Shown: piece after piece, positions 50,378 to 59,753 of the stretch
Layout: each line of letters opens with the position of its first letter
Numbering within the stretch: position 1 is the stretch's first letter
Assembly (NCBI RefSeq): GCF_000024405.1
Contig: NC_013517.1
Coordinates: 2,356,001-2,420,000, forward strand
From: Sebaldella termitidis ATCC 33386
GTDB taxonomy: Bacteria; Fusobacteriota; Fusobacteriia; Fusobacteriales; Leptotrichiaceae
Direction of reading: 5' to 3'
DNA length: 64,000 nucleotides
The notes under the pieces: generated by a model
The model's database searches: none
What the model was told of the DNA's origin: nothing
What the model saw: only the letters and a program-made list of their open reading frames with translations
Position numbers and translations under genes: made by a program

Positions 50378-51119
50378 TTTCCCTCCAAAACATCACTTTA
50401 TTGCGGAAAATACGAAAGATAAAATCCAGTATAAATGAAAAAAATACTATTATTATTATCCATGCTATTATTCCCTGAGTATTAAGCGTTAATTTTTCAT
50501 TTAGAATGCCGCTTCCTACACCGTATTTCGGCTGACTGTATATTTCCCCTGCTATTACAGTTTTCAAAATCAAACCAAAAACAGAGCTTGCTATATTTGT
50601 CAGATTATACAGGAGAGCTGGAAAATACAGCTTTATTATTGAATCTTTTCTATTTATGTGAAATACTTTTATTAGTTTTTTGATTTCAGGATCAATATTA
50701 TTTATACTTCCTACAATATTATCATAAAATATTGGAAACGAAATCACAGTTCCTATTACCAGAGGCGATATCTCCTTCGGAAACCAGATAAGCACAAGTA
50801 CAATCATAGCAATAATCGGTGCATATTTTATAAAGCTTATCTGCGGTTTCAAAAATATACGCACAGCTTTGAAATTTGCCGATATAATACCTAAAATCAG
50901 CGAACTGATTATGGAAATCAGAAATGCACAGAGAATTCTTATAAATGTGCTGTATATTTCCCTGAAAAATGTATCCTGAAATATAATCAGTTTTATTTCC
51001 CGTAAAATGGAAGACAGACCGGGAAATATTACATCATTTCCTACATATTTTGATATTAACTCCCATATTATACCCGTTCCCAGTATTGAGAGAAAAAAGA
51101 TCAGATACTTATTTTTCAT
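50370..51119 (-). CDS. ABC transporter permease (SsuC/TauC type)
   Basis: A 249-residue inner-membrane permease with about six helices. The cytoplasmic EAA-type loop is KLIKVFHINRKDSIIKLYFPALL (about 155-177), where the family usually has the EAA---G signature; here it is weakly conserved. N-terminal helix LIFFLSILGTGIIWELIS. It overlaps the binding-protein gene by 11 bp and the ATPase by 8 bp. No riboswitch is seen upstream of the operon, so the substrate is not hinted at. Confidence 0.87.
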   Translation of the reverse strand: MKNKYLIFFLSILGTGIIWELISKYVGNDVIFPGLSSILREIKLIIFQDTFFREIYSTFIRILCAFLISIISSLILGIISANFKAVRIFLKPQISFIKYAPIIAMIVLVLIWFPKEISPLVIGTVISFPIFYDNIVGSINNIDPEIKKLIKVFHINRKDSIIKLYFPALLYNLTNIASSVFGLILKTVIAGEIYSQPKYGVGSGILNEKLTLNTQGIIAWIIIIVFFSFILDFIFRIFRNKVMFWRENG

Positions 51120-52092
51120 AAAAAATCCCGCTGTCAGGAATTTTTCCCCCGATAGTTTTCACATCAAAGTCCGATAATATTTTGTAATATTCCAAATAAT
51201 AATTTTCTGTTTCTTTTATTGATAAAAAATTAATATTGGAATTTTTAATTATCTCTGGCAAAAATGCTGCCGGTATGCTTAATTCAGCTTTTTTCAAAAA
51301 ATCTTCCTTATTTCCCTCTCCTGTAAGCCATTTATTCTGCTCTTCAAGCTCTAACGCAAGCTTTTTTGCAATATCCGGATATTTTTTCAGCACTCCCTCT
51401 TTAGCTATCAATGTAGCCTGCGGAAAGCCGTATTTATTTGAATATAATTTTTTCCACTCTTCATTTAAAGAAAGTATCATTTTTACATCAGTATTTTTCT
51501 TCAAAAGAACCGAAGCCGCAGGCTCAGACAATACAGCTGTTTTTATCTTTCCAGCAGCAAGTGCACTTGCCAGCTCTGTTCCTGAACTGAAATATTCCAG
51601 ATCCAGACTTTCGGCATCTATATTATTCTTGTTTAATATATTCCTGAAAACAATATCCGGAGTCTGCCCTCTTCCTATTATTCCAGTTTTCTTATTTTTC
51701 AAATCCTCAAGTCCGCTTATATTTTCACTGCTGACCAGATATAACGAACCCCATGAGACAGTACCCAGTATTTTATATCCCATATTTTTATTATAAAGCT
51801 GGGCCGCAAGGCTGGACGGCACTATTGCAATTATATTATCATCTTCTGTCAGAAGACTGCCTGTGAGTGTTTCTGCCGTTGCTGCTTTTTCATATTCTAT
51901 ATTAACATTATCCTCAAACTGTTTATTTTCAGAATACATTCCTAATACCGAAAGTGCAGGAAGCCCTTCTGGAAAAATAAATTTTACTGTTATTTTTTCT
52001 TCACCTGCGTTTTTATCATCTTTAGGCACTCCTCCATTTCCGCAGCCGAAAATTAATAACATACTCAAAATAATTATCCCTATTTTTTTCAC
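51109..52092 (-). CDS. ABC transporter substrate-binding lipoprotein (NMT1/SsuA-like)
   Basis: A 327-residue lipoprotein (lipobox LLIFGC, Cys17). The fold is type II periplasmic-binding-protein of the NMT1/SsuA group: FIFPEGLPALSVLGMYSEN, IVPSSLAAQLYNKNMGYKIL, LKNKKTGIIGRGQTPDIV and AGKIKTAVLSEPAASVLL. Family members bind sulfonates, nitrate, thiamine precursors or bicarbonate; nothing in the sequence chooses between them. It is the first gene of the three-gene importer operon, with a TTGACT-N18-TATAAT promoter upstream. Confidence 0.87.
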   Translation of the reverse strand: MKKIGIIILSMLLIFGCGNGGVPKDDKNAGEEKITVKFIFPEGLPALSVLGMYSENKQFEDNVNIEYEKAATAETLTGSLLTEDDNIIAIVPSSLAAQLYNKNMGYKILGTVSWGSLYLVSSENISGLEDLKNKKTGIIGRGQTPDIVFRNILNKNNIDAESLDLEYFSSGTELASALAAGKIKTAVLSEPAASVLLKKNTDVKMILSLNEEWKKLYSNKYGFPQATLIAKEGVLKKYPDIAKKLALELEEQNKWLTGEGNKEDFLKKAELSIPAAFLPEIIKNSNINFLSIKETENYYLEYYKILSDFDVKTIGGKIPDSGIFYEK

Positions 52093-52149
52093 GTAATCAC
52101 CTCTAAAAATCTTATTTTATGTAAAGCATTTTTATTTAACAGATATCAT

Positions 52150-52179
52150 ATTATAAACCATATATATTTTGTTAGTCAA
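52150..52179 (-). promoter_or_regulatory. Promoter of the ABC importer operon
   Basis: Minus strand: TTGACT (52179-52174), 18 bp, TATAAT (52155-52150), about 58 bp before the start codon. Confidence 0.7.
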
Positions 52180-52295
52180 ACGATAATATTTTTTATTATG
52201 ATTTTTTGTTTCAATATTTCATCATCCCAAATTAAGAAAATTTGAAATATTTTCTCCAATAGAGTAAAATGTAATAAAAAAATAAGGAGCTGCAT

Positions 52296-53702
52296 ATGAA
52301 AAAAATACTTTATCTGGTTTTCACTCTAATATTGATTTCATGTTCCTCTGTTCCCACTGGCACTTCCATAGAATCACCAGTGAGAAAATCAGATGACGTG
52401 AAATTTTACTATGACCTTACTTATAAAAAAGACGATGAAATTGTTTACGAAAGTAATATATGGCCCAGAGTTTACGAGATTCTTGATGAATCAGAAGATT
52501 TTTTTATTTTAGATGTTTTCCTTTTCAATGACTGGGTTCAGAAAAAAGAATCTTCAGATAAATTATACTCTCTCGCTGAAAAGCTCAGGGATAAAATTGT
52601 AGAAAAAAAACAAAAGAACCCGGATCTTGATGTTTATATTATTCTTGACCCTAATAATAATTTTTACGGTTCCTTTGATAATGAATTATATAAGCCTCTT
52701 ACCGATCTCGGAGTCAAAATAATTTATATTGACCTTGATCATCTTAATGACCCTGTATGGATTTATTCTCCCATATGGCGTACATTTATCAGACCCTTCG
52801 GCAATAAAAAAAACGGAGGAAAAATCAAAAATGTGATTGATCCCGAAAGTGCGCCGAAAGTCACTGTTCGGAGTCTTTTAAAGGCCTTAAACCTGAAAGC
52901 CAACCATAGAAAAGTCATTATGAATGAAAAGACCGTTTTTCTTCCTTCGGCAAATCCTCACAAAGAAGGCTCAAGACACTCTAATATCGCCTTTGAGACA
53001 AGCGGAGAAATAATGCAGGACATTTTCAAAGGAGAGCAGGATATTGCGAAATTCTCCAAAGAAACTATCCCTGATCATGAGCTGAAGATAGTTCCTGCTG
53101 AAAACGGAATTTACTCTGTACAATATCTCACTGAAGGAAAAATAGGAAAAGGTGTAACTGATGAAATTAAAAATGCTGTTTTTGGTGATAAAATACTTAT
53201 TGCACAGTTTTATCTGGCAGACCGAATAGTAGTCCGTGAGATTTTAAATGCTACCAAAAGAGGTGTGAATTTTGATATTATCTTAAACAACAGCATCACT
53301 TCCAATCAGTCTGGCGGTATTCCAAATAAAACTGCTGCTGATGAAATCATGAAAAAAAGCAGCAAAAATCCCGGAATTATTACTCTCCGATGGTATAATA
53401 ACGGAGAGGAACAGTTTCATACCAAGCTTATGCTTGTAAAAAAATCTGATTATCTTGTAGCATTCGGCGGTTCAGGAAACTTTACAAGACGTAATCTCCG
53501 TGATTTTAATCTGGAGTCTGAACTAAAAGTTATCGCACCTTATGACTCTGAATTTTCAAATGAAGTACTCACTTATTTTGACAGATTATGGACTAATAAA
53601 GACGGGGATTTTACCCTTGATTACGATATGGCAAATAAAGAATCAGGGCTAAATAATTTCCTGTACAAAATAATTGAAAAAACTGGTTTTTCTGCTTTTT
53701 AG
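52296..53702 (+). CDS. Phospholipase D-like lipoprotein (paralogue)
   Basis: A 468-residue lipoprotein (lipobox ILISC, Cys16) aligned along its length with 44959-46380. Both have WSPIWRTFI/YSPIWRTFI, ADHRK/ANHRK and the QFHTK module. Module 1 is ANHRKVIMNEKTVFLPSAN (Glu in place of Asp). Module 2 is FHTKLMLVKKSDYL ... FGGSGNF, where the Asp position is Lys, so the motif is more degenerate than in the paralogue. Activity is therefore less certain. It is monocistronic, with a TTGAAA-N17-TAAAAT promoter and its own terminator. Confidence 0.82.
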   Translation: MKKILYLVFTLILISCSSVPTGTSIESPVRKSDDVKFYYDLTYKKDDEIVYESNIWPRVYEILDESEDFFILDVFLFNDWVQKKESSDKLYSLAEKLRDKIVEKKQKNPDLDVYIILDPNNNFYGSFDNELYKPLTDLGVKIIYIDLDHLNDPVWIYSPIWRTFIRPFGNKKNGGKIKNVIDPESAPKVTVRSLLKALNLKANHRKVIMNEKTVFLPSANPHKEGSRHSNIAFETSGEIMQDIFKGEQDIAKFSKETIPDHELKIVPAENGIYSVQYLTEGKIGKGVTDEIKNAVFGDKILIAQFYLADRIVVREILNATKRGVNFDIILNNSITSNQSGGIPNKTAADEIMKKSSKNPGIITLRWYNNGEEQFHTKLMLVKKSDYLVAFGGSGNFTRRNLRDFNLESELKVIAPYDSEFSNEVLTYFDRLWTNKDGDFTLDYDMANKESGLNNFLYKIIEKTGFSAF

Positions 53703-53722
53703 AATATTTGGCTTCATATAAT

Positions 53723-53746
53723 AAAAACGGGTATATACCCGTTTTT
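53723..53746 (+). terminator. Perfect palindromic terminator
   Basis: AAAAACGGGTAT (53723-53734) followed by ATACCCGTTTTT (53735-53746), a 24-bp palindrome that works in both directions and lies between convergent genes. Confidence 0.9.
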
Positions 53747-53766
53747 ATATTACAAAATTTATATTA

Positions 53767-54975
53767 TTAAATATTATTCTTATTCTTTCTGCCGATACTC
53801 AAAAAAACTATTACAAATCCTAAAAATGAGAAAACAGTACTTACGATCAGCATTGCCGGCACTCCTTTTGAATCCAGAATTACTCCGCCTAGCAGGTTGC
53901 CTATTGTTATTCCGATTCCCATCGATGCTACTGTTACCAATGACTGTCCTCTTATTTTTTCATTTTTATCTACTATTTCATTCACATAATATACAGAAGC
54001 CGGCACAAAAAGACCGTAGCCTAATATCTGCAACATTTGAAATGCGAAAATAAAATATATATTATTTGAAAATATAAATAAAACACTCTTAACAAAGAAA
54101 AATAAGAAGGAAAGCATTACCAGTTTTCCGCTTGTAGTTTTTTTCATAAAAAAGCTGAAACATACCATTGTAGGAATTTCACTTAGTGCTGCGAGTGACA
54201 TTGCCGTGCCGTAATCTCCGCTGTTTCCGCCTACGTGCTCTACTATCTGGGGAAGAAAATTAGCAAGCATTCCATGGCTTATAAAGGTTAATATCATAGC
54301 TGCAAGAAAGTATAGAAGCTTCTTGTTAGCTGCAAGCATATGCCATACACTGTCATTATTTTCAGGCTGTTCTATATTCACACTTTCCTGAACTGCTGTT
54401 TCAGAATCCGGCTTATCAAAAATAAATACAGATATTATCATTATTATCAAAAAAACAGCATGAATCACAAGTATACTTTCAGGCCCTGACTGTGTAACTA
54501 CTTTTCCTATGATAAAACCGCCTGCTGCATACGCCAGAGAGCCAAGCCCTCTTGCCAGACCGAAGTTTACAGGAATTCCAATATTTACAAACTGTATTGC
54601 CAGTGAATTTATCAGTCCCGTTGCTGAATATTCCGTCATTCCTATCATAATAAAAATAAACATGGTAATGAAGAATTCGGAAGGTATAACCATAAGAATC
54701 ATGTTTATAATAAAGCTTAGGATCATAATCACAAGAAGAATCCTTTTCAGGGGTATTTTTTTATGCTTATCTGCAAAACTTCCCAGAAAAGTCTGTGAAA
54801 TAACAGAGGCCACACACTCTACGGCAAGTATTATACCTATTTCGGAACTCTTAAAATTCCTTGACTGGAGCAATACTACAGAAAACCCTACTATTGCGCT
54901 AAACGACATCATAAATGAACACTGAATCATGGAAAACTTTGCATTTATCTTTTTTAAACTTTTTCCAGCCTGCAT
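53767..54975 (-). CDS. MFS transporter
   Basis: A 402-residue protein with 12 predicted membrane helices. The inter-helix 2-3 loop GSFADKHKKIPLKR is the major-facilitator signature (G-x3-D-x2-x-R/K). The pattern resembles the MFS_1-like branch that includes nucleoside and oligosaccharide symporters such as LacY and NupG. The substrate is unknown. It lies 33 bp after the DUF429 gene on the same strand and is perhaps cotranscribed with it. Confidence 0.85.
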   Translation of the reverse strand: MQAGKSLKKINAKFSMIQCSFMMSFSAIVGFSVVLLQSRNFKSSEIGIILAVECVASVISQTFLGSFADKHKKIPLKRILLVIMILSFIINMILMVIPSEFFITMFIFIMIGMTEYSATGLINSLAIQFVNIGIPVNFGLARGLGSLAYAAGGFIIGKVVTQSGPESILVIHAVFLIIMIISVFIFDKPDSETAVQESVNIEQPENNDSVWHMLAANKKLLYFLAAMILTFISHGMLANFLPQIVEHVGGNSGDYGTAMSLAALSEIPTMVCFSFFMKKTTSGKLVMLSFLFFFVKSVLFIFSNNIYFIFAFQMLQILGYGLFVPASVYYVNEIVDKNEKIRGQSLVTVASMGIGITIGNLLGGVILDSKGVPAMLIVSTVFSFLGFVIVFLSIGRKNKNNI

Positions 54976-55008
54976 GAACGCACACCTCTTTCTATAAAAT
55001 AATATTTT

Positions 55009-55761
55009 TTACTGTTTTAACGGTAAAAAAATCAAGCCTTTTTTTGTATCTCCAAAATAAAGCTCCGAAGCCAGATTTTTATAAACCAGAAAAAGTCCGA
55101 AAGCACAAAGAAAAGCATCAATTTTATCTTCAAATTTCTTATATTCCTTTCTTTTCAAATTATTTTCCGGCAGCTCAAAATTCTTTGCAAACCCGCTTAT
55201 TATTTTTTTTTCTTCAAAAATCTTTATTTTTTCATATAATACAGCATAGCCCTTCAGACTGTCTGATATTTTCCCTTTTAATTTATACCCTGCAGGAAAT
55301 ATTTCCGGAAAAATACCGGCAGTTATCCCAGTGGGAAATGTTTCCACTACTTCATGACTGTGTGTAAATATTCTATCTGTATAACTGAATTTTTTATGTT
55401 TTTTTACAAGATATCCGGCGATATCTTCTCCGCGGCTTCCTTTATACGCTCTTTTCATATATTCCTTAGAAACCTGAAAGCTCGATATATGAAACCCGTT
55501 TATTTTTGTCCTCTTTAAATCTCTTTCAGCATTTCTGTATTCTTGAGAATCTTCAGGAAAAATCAGCGGTGCGTCTATTCCTATACATACTTCTTTTTTG
55601 TCTGTTATTTCAGAATTAAGAAACAGTCTGACTATATCATTATTACTGTATACACCTGACTGAGAAAATATAATTTCCCCGTTTCCGTTTATTAAACATA
55701 TTCCTGTTTCATTGTTTTCTGTCCAGGCGAGATCTATCCCGGCAAATATTTTTTCTTTCAT
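55009..55761 (-). CDS. DUF429 family protein
   Basis: A 250-residue protein with the DUF429 pattern: FAGIDLAWTENNETGICLI (nucleotidyl-like Asp), CIGIDAPLIFPEDSQEYRNAE, the FHISSFQVSKEYMKRAYKG segment and the Arg/Glu-rich VVETFPTGITAGIFP. The DxxW and IDAPL motifs suggest a ribonuclease-H-like fold and a metal-dependent nuclease or hydrolase role, but no activity is known for the family. It is upstream of the MFS gene at a 33-bp gap. Confidence 0.8.
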   Translation of the reverse strand: MKEKIFAGIDLAWTENNETGICLINGNGEIIFSQSGVYSNNDIVRLFLNSEITDKKEVCIGIDAPLIFPEDSQEYRNAERDLKRTKINGFHISSFQVSKEYMKRAYKGSRGEDIAGYLVKKHKKFSYTDRIFTHSHEVVETFPTGITAGIFPEIFPAGYKLKGKISDSLKGYAVLYEKIKIFEEKKIISGFAKNFELPENNLKRKEYKKFEDKIDAFLCAFGLFLVYKNLASELYFGDTKKGLIFLPLKQ

Positions 55762-55898
55762 AATTTTGTCCTTTTAATAAAACTGCTTTCATTATACTAT
55801 ATTTCAAAGAATATTATAATTTATTTTAGGCTTAAATTTTATGATTTATATATATTTTTCTGACATCGGATTTTTTCTTGAAATAACTGTATTAAAAA

Positions 55899-55925
55899 AG
55901 CTGTTCAGCGTAGAACAGCTCTTAA
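55899..55925 (-). terminator. Terminator of the repeat lipoprotein gene
   Basis: AGCTGTTC (55899-55906) pairs with GAACAGCT (55913-55920). On the minus strand a TTTTTTA run follows. Confidence 0.8.
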
Positions 55926-55935
55926 AATATATAAT

Positions 55936-57294
55936 TTACATTCTTGAAAGTGAATCAATCAGCTTTCCTGTTTCCCATCTTACATCCTCTTTCATTCTGT
56001 CTCTTACTTTCCTGTACAGATTATCTTTACTGTCATTATGCTCAGTGTAACTGTATTTTTTTTCATCATTCATATAACCGCTGACTTCATAGCTCATTCT
56101 GCTTCTCAGCTGTGGTTCTGGATGCTGTTTATATCCGTTATCATCAACAACAATTCTGATTCTCACATCTGCTGATGAATATGAATTAGTTAATACTATA
56201 AAATCACTTTTCAGAGAATCTTTCACTATATTATCCATATCACCTGCAATATAAACCTTTACTTTCCCCTTTTCTTCCAGATCCTGATATTTTCTGTACG
56301 AATCTTTATATTCTCCGTATCTTTGGTAAGCAGTGTATGCACTGTTATATATCTGAGCTATGTCTCGGTATTCACGCTTTGTCCTTGCACTGTATTCCTT
56401 GCTTCTGGCCTCCTGATAATATTTATCCGCAGCTTCCTGTCTGCATAATTTATCATTTTTTTCGCCTAATTCACTGCTGTCTTTATAATTCCCGTGTTTC
56501 TCATACGCATCATCTGCTTCTGCGAAAGTTTCGGCTGCATCACAGTAATTTTTTGCTGCTTCCTGTGATTTTGCTTTCTTATACAGCTTTTCGGCTTCTG
56601 CCCTGTCTGCTTTCTCGTTGTTAAGCTGGTAACGCTTTTGCGAGTCCTTGTAGCTTCCATAATTTTTATAGATATTATATGCAGCAAGAAAATTCTCTTC
56701 GGCACTTCTGTAACGTCCGTTTTTTTCGTCAGAAACACCGCTGTTATAGTATTCACCAGCTTTTAACTCAGAATATTTGAATCTGTAGTCTTCTGCTTTC
56801 TGTTTTATATCCTTATAGCTGTAATAAGTAAGGCCCGCTTCATACGCCTCTGCCTTGCTCAAATAATCGTCAGTTCTTACTGCTTTTATATTGTCTCCCT
56901 TTATATAGTACTGCTCTGCTACATTTTTCCCCAGCTCGTCAACTGTATATTTTCCTGTAAAAAATGATATCTGCTTGTCATAAGACTTTTTATCCAGCAG
57001 AGTTCTTATCTCCCAGAATTCAGACATATACTTAATTTTACTGTCAATAGTAGGTGCTTCTGCAATATTTTTTTCATAATATTTTATTATTGTATCAAAC
57101 TTTTCCAATATTTGTTTGCTTTCTTTATTATTAGGAAATGTTTTTTTCCCATCAAGATATTTTGCACTATACTTGACAGCTGTTACATAATCACCCTTCT
57201 CATAAGCTTCCTCGGCTTTTTTCAGATCACATCCCACAAATACAAATAACAAAACAGCAAATAATAATATTTTTCTAAAATTTATCTTAATCAT
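55936..57294 (-). CDS. Repeat lipoprotein with YKDS motifs
   Basis: A 452-residue lipoprotein (lipobox LFVFVGC, Cys22). The N-terminal part has TPR-like helices (AEEAYEKGDYVTAVKYSAKY). Residues about 190-350 carry three copies of a roughly 45-residue unit built around Y-x-x-Y-G-x-YKDS (IYKNYGSYKDSQKRY, YEKHGNYKDSSELG, YQRYGEYKDSYRKY), each followed by a charged helix. The last 110 residues form an alpha/beta domain (KVKVYIAGDMDNIVKDSL ... RMSYEVSGYMNDEKKYSY). No named family. It is controlled by the same direct-repeat promoter as the beta-barrel gene at 6799-7524. Confidence 0.75.
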   Translation of the reverse strand: MIKINFRKILLFAVLLFVFVGCDLKKAEEAYEKGDYVTAVKYSAKYLDGKKTFPNNKESKQILEKFDTIIKYYEKNIAEAPTIDSKIKYMSEFWEIRTLLDKKSYDKQISFFTGKYTVDELGKNVAEQYYIKGDNIKAVRTDDYLSKAEAYEAGLTYYSYKDIKQKAEDYRFKYSELKAGEYYNSGVSDEKNGRYRSAEENFLAAYNIYKNYGSYKDSQKRYQLNNEKADRAEAEKLYKKAKSQEAAKNYCDAAETFAEADDAYEKHGNYKDSSELGEKNDKLCRQEAADKYYQEARSKEYSARTKREYRDIAQIYNSAYTAYQRYGEYKDSYRKYQDLEEKGKVKVYIAGDMDNIVKDSLKSDFIVLTNSYSSADVRIRIVVDDNGYKQHPEPQLRSRMSYEVSGYMNDEKKYSYTEHNDSKDNLYRKVRDRMKEDVRWETGKLIDSLSRM

Positions 57295-57326
57295 AACTCC
57301 TCCTGAAATATTTATTTTATATACTT

Positions 57327-57358
57327 ATTATTCCATACCAATATGAAATCAATGTGAA
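57327..57358 (-). promoter_or_regulatory. TTCAYAT direct-repeat promoter of the repeat lipoprotein gene
   Basis: Minus strand: TTCACAT (57358-57352), 4 bp, TTCATAT (57347-57341), 8 bp, AATAAT (57332-57327). The leader to the RBS is nearly identical to that of the beta-barrel gene: TATAAAATAAATATTT then AGGAGG. Confidence 0.65.
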
Positions 57359-57372
57359 GTTATAATATGTTT

Positions 57373-59523
57373 TTAAAAAATTCCTCTTTCAAAACAATAA
57401 GGATTGTATTTTCCCTTTCCGGTATTCAGACTTTTAATTATTTCAATTACTTCATCAGAATTTTCAAAAGTGAAATCCAGTCTTAATTCATCAAGTCCCA
57501 GACTCTTTATTTCTTCTAGTTTGGGTATAAGATTCATGGGACTATCCATATAGAGCTCTATATTATCCAGATCATTTCTGACTACCCTGTACATATCATT
57601 ATGATCTCCGTGTAATTCCTTATATTCCTTTTCAAATATCGGATACTCTATATACATCCCTTTCAGATAACCGTAAATAACCATTCCCTTCTTTACCTTC
57701 TTACTTTTGATCCCCTTCAATTGCTCAAAATTCATTTCAGGTGACAGAAAGACAGTTTCCACCCCTTCAAAATCACTAAATAAATCTACAGTATAATTAT
57801 TAAATATATTCAAATTCCAGTCCACACTTTTTTTATCGACATTTGATTTCAAAATTTGATAAAGATTTGAAACCAGCTTTGAATTCAGATCTATTTTATC
57901 CAGCTTGCTCTCTTTCGCCACATCAAACTGTCTATAGTATATTTTTTCTATCCCGTTTGCTCTGCACACGTCTTCCTGCACCTTATTTGACACCATTGCA
58001 GAAATAACAGGGCTGTCATTATGATTATTTTCAAAATTTCTTACATTTACTGCCTTTCCTTCTCTTCTATACGAAGCTGTCAGATTTTCTTTCAGCCTTT
58101 CTGCACATTCTCTTTTCATCTGCTTTAACTCGCTGAATGAAATAAAAGCCGTATTATCATAGCTTACTTTAACATTATCAATCTCAAAAGAAGTATCTCC
58201 AAGCTCTGATAGCTTTTCACTTATTGTTTTTACATCTATTGATTTTTTAGCTGTTTCATTCAGTACTTCCATTTTGCATTCCGCTGTTATCCTGCTTTTT
58301 TTTAGATTTTCCGCAGTAAATACCAGTACAGGTTCTTTACCCAGAGCTGCCGAAAATTCCCCGTCTATTTTAAGTTTTCTTTCCTTTATCTTCATTTCAT
58401 GGTTTATATTGTCATGTAATTCTTTTGAATAATTTTTGTAGATATATTTTGTTTTTTCAGGAATTCTTCCCAGATATACAGTATCTCCCTTATAGGCTTT
58501 TTCTTTTTTTACATCGTTTATAAGAATCTTATTTACATAAACTCCTCCAAGCTTCTCATAATCATCACCCACAAACTGTATTCCGTCGCCAAGGCTGATA
58601 TCATCATCCAGCAAAACTTTTCCTGCCCTGCTTACTGTCCCGGCTTTATACCCAAAATTGGCAGAATAATCAAAATTCATAAGCTTATCATCACCGTGAA
58701 AGTACCCTTTGGAATATCCTCTGTTAAAAAGCTTATAAGACTGGCTTTTTCTCTCTTTATTATCAAGAATATCCTTATAATAGTTCACAGTCTCATAAAC
58801 GTACTGTTCTGTTTTCTTTCTTCCTTCTACTTTTATCGCGTCTATTCCTATTTCTTTAAGTTTTTTTACCTCTTCCTCCAGAAACTGATCATTAGGACTA
58901 AGAAAATATCCGCTTTCCTTATTTTCATCCTGAAATTTCTTCCTGCATGTATATGCACAAAGACCTCTGTTGCCGCTTCTACCTCCTATAAAACTGCTTA
59001 TATAGCAGTTTCCGGAATAAGCAATACATAAAGCACCAGATACAAAAACTTCCAGCTCTATAGTAGTATTCTCCCTTATTTTCTTTATCTCCTGAAATGT
59101 GAGCTCTCTTGCAAGCACTACTCTTGAAAGCCCCAGTTTCTGTAAAAAATTAGCTTCTTCATGATTAGCCACTGTCATTTGTGTACTTCCATGTAAAGTA
59201 AGATCCGGAAAATTTTCAGCCAGAAATTTCAGAAATCCCAAATCCTGAACAATTACAGCATCTATCCCATGTTCATATATTCTTGAAAAATTATATATTG
59301 TGTTTTCTATCTCTATATTTTTCATTATTGTATTTAATGTAAGAAGTGTTTTTACTCCCCTTGCGTGTGCATAATCTATCCCGTCCAGTATTTCCTGTAT
59401 ACCGAAATTCTTATTATTTCTTCTCGCTCCGAAACCTCTCAGTCCGAAATAAACCTCATCTGCTCCTGCCTTTACCGCTGCCTGCATTTTTTCATAACTT
59501 CCTGCCGGTGCTACTATATTCAT
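57373..59523 (-). CDS. U32 family peptidase-like protein (RlhA/YegQ group)
   Basis: About 716 residues. An N-terminal TIM-barrel U32 domain starts NIVAPAGSYEKMQAAVKAGADEVYFGLRG. The signature cysteine cluster is YSGNCYISSFIGGRSGNRGLCAYTCRKKFQ in pieces: YSGNCYISSFIGGR (about 168-181) and GLCAYTCRKK. The long C-terminal part resembles the DUF3656-type extension of E. coli RlhA (YdcP), which takes part in 23S rRNA C2501 hydroxylation. The nearest full annotation is therefore RNA-modifying U32 protein rather than protease. The ATG at 59523 with AAGGAG upstream is preferred over 59583. Confidence 0.85.
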   Translation of the reverse strand: MNIVAPAGSYEKMQAAVKAGADEVYFGLRGFGARRNNKNFGIQEILDGIDYAHARGVKTLLTLNTIMKNIEIENTIYNFSRIYEHGIDAVIVQDLGFLKFLAENFPDLTLHGSTQMTVANHEEANFLQKLGLSRVVLARELTFQEIKKIRENTTIELEVFVSGALCIAYSGNCYISSFIGGRSGNRGLCAYTCRKKFQDENKESGYFLSPNDQFLEEEVKKLKEIGIDAIKVEGRKKTEQYVYETVNYYKDILDNKERKSQSYKLFNRGYSKGYFHGDDKLMNFDYSANFGYKAGTVSRAGKVLLDDDISLGDGIQFVGDDYEKLGGVYVNKILINDVKKEKAYKGDTVYLGRIPEKTKYIYKNYSKELHDNINHEMKIKERKLKIDGEFSAALGKEPVLVFTAENLKKSRITAECKMEVLNETAKKSIDVKTISEKLSELGDTSFEIDNVKVSYDNTAFISFSELKQMKRECAERLKENLTASYRREGKAVNVRNFENNHNDSPVISAMVSNKVQEDVCRANGIEKIYYRQFDVAKESKLDKIDLNSKLVSNLYQILKSNVDKKSVDWNLNIFNNYTVDLFSDFEGVETVFLSPEMNFEQLKGIKSKKVKKGMVIYGYLKGMYIEYPIFEKEYKELHGDHNDMYRVVRNDLDNIELYMDSPMNLIPKLEEIKSLGLDELRLDFTFENSDEVIEIIKSLNTGKGKYNPYCFERGIF

Positions 59524-59753
59524 CCCTATTACTCTCCTTAATATAAACATCATAAATTTTTCCATAAGAAAAACTATTAACATTATAACACAAGAATAAA
59601 ATATTTTATATTGCTCAGATTTTTTTTATTTATCTGATATACTGTTCATCTTTGATCTGATATTGCTGAATATTTTACACTGCTGCAAAAATATATAATT
59701 TTTTAACTATTTACATATCACAAAAATTTTATTATAATTTATATGGTGATTAT

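Noticed and set aside
52093-52295. Thiamine or S-box riboswitch before the ABC importer
   Set aside because: The gap is AT-rich and holds only two divergent promoters and RBSs; no conserved riboswitch core is seen.
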